NCBI GenBank assembly: GCA_021106775.1
Contig: JAIOTL010000460.1
Location: forward strand, 1-10,430
Source of the DNA: Planctomycetota bacterium
GTDB lineage: Bacteria; Planctomycetota; UBA8742; SKZP01; JAIOTL01
Direction of reading: 5' to 3'
Length of the DNA: 10,430 nt
The stretch's first letter is position 1, and each line of letters begins with the position of its first letter. The notes below the pieces were generated by a model. It was given only the letters and a program-made list of their open reading frames with translations, was not told the DNA's origin and ran no database searches. Both the position numbers and the translations under genes were made by a program. Below are positions 7,294 to 10,430 of this stretch, in pieces.

Positions 7294-7321
7294 ACAATCT
7301 CATAATTTTAAGGTTATGATG

Positions 7322-7349
7322 GAAAAAAAGCAAGGATGGATTATTCCTG
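7322..7349 (-). terminator. Possible weak terminator between the orphan gene and the PAS-cyclase gene
   Basis: On the minus strand an imperfect stem (CAGGA ... TCCTTG, 7349-7331) with an 8-nt loop is followed closely by a run of seven Ts (7329-7323). The stem is short with one bulge. It sits about 100 bp past the stop of the 7450-8382 gene, in the only sizeable gap on this strand. Confidence 0.3.
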
Positions 7350-7449
7350 AAAAAAACTGTGCTGATGTTTGTAGAATTTGCTGACACGACTGTTTGAAGA
7401 TATTGGTGCTTAATGATAGTTTTATAAATTAGAAGAAAAACTCAATTCT

Positions 7450-8382
7450 TTACCAATATCCATTGAAATTATCCGAGTTTAAAACCTTGAATTTGCTGGA
7501 TTTTTGAGATTTAAGCTTCTTCAGTATCTCAGCAAAATCATCACCATGATTCTCTGAATTTTCAACGCTTAAAACCTTAAATCTTCGGTTATTTATCTCA
7601 ATATCGGAAAAATTCGACGCGAAAACGTCCAGCAATTCGGAGCAATTGTATATTCCAAGGTTTTTCAGCTTAATCTTGTATAACCCCCTTGTTTGGATTA
7701 TTGCCACTTTTTCGCAAGACGGCAGAGCAACAGGCATGAAATCAGCCCATGTAACAGCACGAAACAATTGACCTGATTTTTTGTGTTCAAGCAGAATAAT
7801 TTCAGGTACGAATACGGATTCAGGTGCAGAGTATTGAAATTCATCAAGATTGAACATATATTCCCACCAGTCGTCTGCTAAATCGCGTCTGAGACTGAGG
7901 ATTTGCTGTTTATCAGGGATAAGATTCTTGTTTAAGTTTTTCGAGTTGTTTTTCTTCCAATTTTCAATAAGCTGACTGCTTCGCTGAATTGCCGGCTCCT
8001 GTAAATCCACATTCTGGGCATCGAAAATGAAAAATTCGAACTCAAGAGCAAACTTTGAGACGATTGGCATCACTTCACGCGCAAAAAACGAAGGCTTGTT
8101 AAATTCAAGAGTAAATCGCATGGGAGTTTCAGTAAATCCAGGGAAAATCAACAAATTATCGGTTTTTATTCGCCTTTTGGAGTCGGAATCAGGCTGCCAA
8201 TTGCAGAAAGTTGCACGTACCCCTGTTCTTTCATTAAGATAAATGAAACAATTTTTAATATAATTTGATAAGTTTTCGATTTTTTCAGATTTTCTAACAT
8301 GTTTGATGCTTAGTAAAAACCGTTCAACTGATTGATAATCATAGCTCTGGTCATTTTTTAGATAAAATCGCAATTCAAACAT
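7450..8382 (-). CDS. Unrecognised 310-residue protein
   Basis: I do not recognise a family. The gene is well supported: a long open frame, an ATG at 8382 preceded by GGAGTGAAAA, and only 11 bp from the upstream VOC/nitroreductase stop, so the two are very likely co-transcribed. The protein is soluble-looking, with no signal peptide or membrane segment. It is rich in Asn, Lys, Phe and Ser. Its middle holds an aromatic, acidic stretch DLADDWWEYMFNLDEFQY (about 168-185), followed by a beta-rich segment with 'PEIILLEHKKSGQLFRAVTWADFMPVALP'. The last 50 residues are charged (FAEILKKLKSQKSSKFK) and end NFNGYW. The N-terminal 130 residues alternate short strands and helices and could be one domain, with the rest a second. 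A link with the redox partner upstream is only inferred from position. Confidence 0.75.
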   Translation of the reverse strand: MFELRFYLKNDQSYDYQSVERFLLSIKHVRKSEKIENLSNYIKNCFIYLNERTGVRATFCNWQPDSDSKRRIKTDNLLIFPGFTETPMRFTLEFNKPSFFAREVMPIVSKFALEFEFFIFDAQNVDLQEPAIQRSSQLIENWKKNNSKNLNKNLIPDKQQILSLRRDLADDWWEYMFNLDEFQYSAPESVFVPEIILLEHKKSGQLFRAVTWADFMPVALPSCEKVAIIQTRGLYKIKLKNLGIYNCSELLDVFASNFSDIEINNRRFKVLSVENSENHGDDFAEILKKLKSQKSSKFKVLNSDNFNGYW

Positions 8383-8393
8383 TTTTCACTCCG

Positions 8394-9221
8394 TTATTTC
8401 ATCAAATCAGATGCGGGTTTACGACCTTTTACAACTGGTGTTTCGTCAGGAAAACCAAGAGGTGTAACAGTTGCAACGAAGTGGTCATGAGGAATTTGAA
8501 GTAAATCTTTGACTTCAGTTCTGTCCATGTCGGCAATCCAACAAGTTCCAAGCCCTTGAGTGTGAGCAGCAAGAAGAAAATGATATGCTGCAATGTATCC
8601 ATCATCTTGCACTCGAGTCGATTTCGATGAATCAACACAAACTGCCACAGCGGTATTAGCCTTGGTTATTGGCATGGCTCCTGAACGAACCTGTGCAAGT
8701 TTATGAATTTTGTCTTTTTCACGTACAATAACGAAATAATAAGATTGGCGATTCATTGAATTTGGTGCGAATCTGCAAGTTTCCATATCTTTCAGGAGCA
8801 ATTCGTCTGAGACAGGTGTGTCTTTGTATTTTCTGATGCTTCTGCGAGTTTGTAGCAGGTCTATGCCGTCGATATATGGTGCAACTGGTTCAACGAATTG
8901 TTGAAATTCCACGAGTCTTCCTTCGGGGTCACGAGCAAAAAAATGATAAATATTATATTCGGTGTTCAATTTTGGCTCGGATTCTGCGCAGTCTGCGAAA
9001 TCTTTGTGTTTTTGGTCTATTTCAGCCTGGCTTTGATAAAAGAACGTGTAACAACCCTGAATTTCAGAAGTAGAACCTTCGCAGAAACCAAGTAGAAGAT
9101 TGCCGTGTTTTAGGATTGTACAGTGTGCCTGATTGAGCCAGAGTTGCATGCCAATACGGTTTTTATAAAAATCAATTGTACTGTTGATATTTGCCGATTT
9201 TAGAAAGATGATTCCAGACAT
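8394..9221 (-). CDS. Fusion protein: VOC (glyoxalase-like) domain plus nitroreductase-family domain
   Basis: Starting at the ATG at 9221, behind a clear GAGGT site, gives 275 residues; an upstream in-frame ATG at 9263 lies inside the promoter region and has no site. Residues about 3-107 are a VOC/glyoxalase-type domain (IIFLKSANINSTIDFYKNRIGMQLWL ... YHFFARDPEGRLVEFQQF). The first-strand histidine used for metal in glyoxalase I is replaced, while H93 and E105 remain, so a full metal site is doubtful. Residues about 122-270 are a compact nitroreductase domain. It has the FMN phosphate-binding TRRSIRKY start (126-132), APNSMNRQ (152-159), the helix leading to GLGTCWI (223-229), and LGFPDETP (255-262). 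Members reduce nitro groups, flavins or enones with NAD(P)H through FMN. The VOC part may cap or select the substrate. Neither domain looks damaged. It leads a two-gene operon. Confidence 0.88.
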   Translation of the reverse strand: MSGIIFLKSANINSTIDFYKNRIGMQLWLNQAHCTILKHGNLLLGFCEGSTSEIQGCYTFFYQSQAEIDQKHKDFADCAESEPKLNTEYNIYHFFARDPEGRLVEFQQFVEPVAPYIDGIDLLQTRRSIRKYKDTPVSDELLLKDMETCRFAPNSMNRQSYYFVIVREKDKIHKLAQVRSGAMPITKANTAVAVCVDSSKSTRVQDDGYIAAYHFLLAAHTQGLGTCWIADMDRTEVKDLLQIPHDHFVATVTPLGFPDETPVVKGRKPASDLMK

Positions 9222-9262
9222 TTTTACCTCACTTAGTTGATATTCCTTAAATTTCATCTTCA

Positions 9263-9268
9263 ATTATA
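9263..9268 (-). promoter_or_regulatory. -10 box of the promoter for the VOC/nitroreductase operon
   Basis: A perfect TATAAT on the minus strand, ending 41 bp before the ATG at 9221. The best -35 at 17 bp is GTTAAA (3 of 6). It sits in the 94-bp gap after yggS, so the operon is probably transcribed separately from yggS, in which I see no terminator. Confidence 0.5.
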
Positions 9269-9315
9269 CGATATGATTTGATGAATTTAACGCATTTCAG
9301 CAAATTTCTATAAAT

Positions 9316-10116
9316 CTATACTGTTTCGAAGATTCCTTCGTAGATAACTGAGCCCAGCCTCAAAATAGTCGCGCCTTCTTGAATTGCGTATTCAAAATCT
9401 TGACTCATGCCCATTGAAAGCTCTGGGATTTCGATGCTGAAATTATTTTGCAATTTATCGCGATATTCGCGCAGTTCTCTGAAATATTTTCGCGAATACT
9501 CAGGATTTCCCAGTGCAAGCTTTCTGCTTTTCTTTTCTACACTGTCAATAGGGCATTTAACTTTAAGTCCTGTTGTAGAAGCTGTGGGTAAAATCAGGCT
9601 TGCCTGTGCTGCCATGGTCATCAATCCGCAAAGTTCCAACACAGGATTTTTCTGAATAACTTCGATGATTGCGCCAACTTCAGACACATCAGCACCGGTT
9701 TTGCTGTCTTCTTCAGACGTTTTCACCTCTATGAATAACTCAACTTTTTCGATGCCTTCGTCCTGAGCGATGAAAGCGATTCTCTCGGCAAGGGCAGCAC
9801 TATCGACGGTTTCGATGATTTTGCAGTGTTTTAATGCTTTTCGAACCTTGTTTTTCTGCAGATGTCCAAAAAAATGCCATCCTGTAAAATCACTCAAAAC
9901 TTTTGCTTTTCGTTCAAGCTCCTGAATTCGATTTTCACCGAGTTCCTTAAATCCAAGCTCAATCATCGCTTCACAGACATTTATATCAACATATTTTGTT
10001 GCTGGTACAATTCTTACATCCGTGTAATTTCTCCCCGATTCTTGCGCAATAATTTGTATTCTTTTCTTTAGATTTTCGATATTTGCTGATAATTTCTCAT
10101 AATTGAAAGTTTTCAT
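9316..10116 (-). CDS. yggS: YggS/PLPBP-family pyridoxal-phosphate homeostasis protein with a 31-residue insertion
   Basis: This is a single-domain TIM-barrel-type PLP-binding protein that buffers pyridoxal phosphate and affects amino-acid and keto-acid balance; the family has no established enzymatic activity. Family landmarks are VPATKYV with PLP lysine K41, GEN (60-62), WHFFGHLQKNK (80-90), ETVDS (102-106), CGLMTMA (163-169), ELSMGMSQDFEYAI (232-245) and LRLGSVIYEG (252-261). The ATG at 10116 follows GAGGG at close spacing. The protein is 266 residues, while relatives are usually about 225-235. The surplus is one block, residues 171-201, between the MTMA strand and the YFRELRE helix, where relatives have only a short acidic loop. 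Removing exactly 31 codons between two GCAC copies yields MTMAALGNPEYSRKYF, a normal-looking junction. The reading frame is intact and all PLP-contact motifs are present, so the protein is probably functional. Confidence 0.93.
   Translation of the reverse strand: MKTFNYEKLSANIENLKKRIQIIAQESGRNYTDVRIVPATKYVDINVCEAMIELGFKELGENRIQELERKAKVLSDFTGWHFFGHLQKNKVRKALKHCKIIETVDSAALAERIAFIAQDEGIEKVELFIEVKTSEEDSKTGADVSEVGAIIEVIQKNPVLELCGLMTMAAQASLILPTASTTGLKVKCPIDSVEKKSRKLALGNPEYSRKYFRELREYRDKLQNNFSIEIPELSMGMSQDFEYAIQEGATILRLGSVIYEGIFETV
9513..9609 (-). repeat. In-frame 93-nt repeat element inserted in yggS
   Basis: The 4-bp direct repeat GTGC (9513-9516 and 9606-9609, plus strand) brackets the extra sequence; the copies are 93 nt apart, exactly 31 codons. 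Just inside lie the inverted hexamers GCAAGC (9515-9520) and GCTTGC (9598-9603). Positions about 9514-9570 align with 10346-10412 near the window's right end. Both have the identical 17-mer at 9540-9556 (cactgtcaatagggcat) and matching flanks. The main difference is a 10-nt palindromic piece absent here. The element-coded residues include GLKVKCPIDSVEKKSRKLA. The boundaries are inferred from protein homology and the direct repeat. Confidence 0.7.
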
Positions 10117-10173
10117 GTGCCCTCATTAATGTTTTGATAATTCACAGATATTAACAATGATTTATTGGAAAGA

Positions 10174-10204
10174 TTTATAAAAATATTCTGATTTTATATG
10201 TAAA
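10174..10204 (-). promoter_or_regulatory. Candidate promoter of yggS
   Basis: On the minus strand TTTACA (10204-10199; 5 of 6) and TATAAA (10179-10174; 5 of 6) are separated by 19 bp, a slightly long spacer. They lie about 57 bp before the ATG. In such AT-rich DNA the match could be chance. Confidence 0.3.
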
Positions 10205-10345
10205 ACTAAAAAAAAATGAAAATTTTGCAAAATATTTGCTTTATATATTGACACCGCAAATTCTATGCCGTAACCTGGTATGTCTATGTAAACAAAAAGA
10301 CACGGTAAAGTTTTCCCTTATTAGTCTCAGTATTCCAAGACAACT

Positions 10346-10430
10346 TGCAGACTTACTGCTTTAATTTTACAGCACTGTCAATAGGGCATGCCAGCATGCT
10401 TTACTTTAGCCCATTATCAATAGGTCAAAA
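10346..10430 (-). repeat. Second copy of the yggS-inserted repeat, running to the window edge
   Basis: Positions 10346-10412 align with 9514-9570 in the same orientation, sharing an identical 17-mer at 10373-10389. This copy contains two abutting 8-bp palindromes, GGCATGCC (10385-10392) and AGCATGCT (10393-10400), which together can fold into a GCATG-CCAG-CATGC hairpin. A CAATAGG heptamer occurs at 10379-10385 and again at 10418-10424, 39 bp apart, so the element may be internally repeated or continue as an array beyond the window. Confidence 0.65.

Larger units (their letters stand above)
10117..10430. other. Non-coding region upstream of yggS
   Basis: No credible gene is seen on either strand. 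The first about 130 bp are very AT-rich and hold the yggS ribosome site and a candidate promoter. A TTGACA at 10248-10253 faces right but has only a poor -10 (TAACCT, 10271-10276) at 17 bp. Between 10261 and 10290 a small imperfect hairpin (ATGCC / GGTAT with a 7-nt loop) can form; I could not match this stretch to any riboswitch class I know. From about 10346 to the end lies the repeat listed separately. Confidence 0.5.

Noticed and set aside
7316..7384. A 22-codon plus-strand ORF with AAGG before its start and a cysteine-rich end (NCADVCRIC), suggestive of a small peptide gene
   Set aside because: ORFs this short arise often by chance, no peptide-modifying or export gene is nearby, and it overlaps the possible minus-strand terminator.
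9316..10116. yggS as a pseudogene because of its unusual length
   Set aside because: The frame is uninterrupted, the insertion is a multiple of three, and all PLP-contact motifs are intact.
10250..10330. Riboswitch of the c-di-GMP type, suggested by CGCAAA and short G/C-rich pieces
   Set aside because: The tetraloop, receptor and conserved helices of that class could not be found, and no gene follows within the window on the right strand.
10379..10424. CRISPR array, because CAATAGG recurs after 39 bp near the window end
   Set aside because: The recurring unit is only 7-8 bp and appears twice, and the region matches the yggS insert instead; no cas gene is present.

Overview
The window looks like chromosomal DNA from a moderately AT-rich, free-living, probably diderm bacterium. 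Ribosome binding sites of the GAGGTG type and sigma-70-like TATAAT boxes 29-42 nt before start codons are common. Large Ig/kelch lipoproteins next to class III nucleotide cyclases recall spirochaetes and candidate phyla such as Riflebacteria, but nothing here fixes the taxon. No rRNA, tRNA, CRISPR array, transposase or phage gene was seen.

Layout: (1) 1-864 (+) is the 3' part of an mgtE magnesium transporter gene cut by the window edge. (2) 929-2419 (+) is a lipoprotein gene with its own promoter, encoding two putative Ig domains and a six-repeat kelch-like propeller. (3) 2449-2898 (-) is a minimal stand-alone class III cyclase, convergent with gene 2. (4) 3000-4712 (-) is a second lipoprotein gene of the same architecture as gene 2, with its own promoter and a strong terminator. 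(5) 7237 to 4861 (-) is a likely three-gene operon: PAS-adenylate cyclase, divergent macro-domain protein, endonuclease V. (6) 9221 to 7450 (-) is a promoter-led pair: a VOC/nitroreductase fusion and an unrecognised 310-residue protein. (7) 10116-9316 (-) is a YggS/PLPBP pyridoxal-phosphate homeostasis gene. (8) 10117-10430 is non-coding and ends in a repeat.

The genes suggest cyclic-nucleotide signalling (two different cyclases), surface-exposed binding proteins, and nucleic-acid or ADP-ribose housekeeping. No single pathway unites the window.

The most interesting observation is a 93-nt (31-codon) in-frame insertion inside yggS. It is flanked by a 4-bp direct repeat, and removing it restores a normal-length YggS. 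About 57 nt of the insert is clearly related to a 67-nt sequence at the right edge of the window, including an identical 17-mer. The right-edge copy carries an extra 10-nt palindromic piece. This looks like a small dispersed repeat family that can live inside protein-coding genes, comparable in concept to the Rickettsia palindromic elements.
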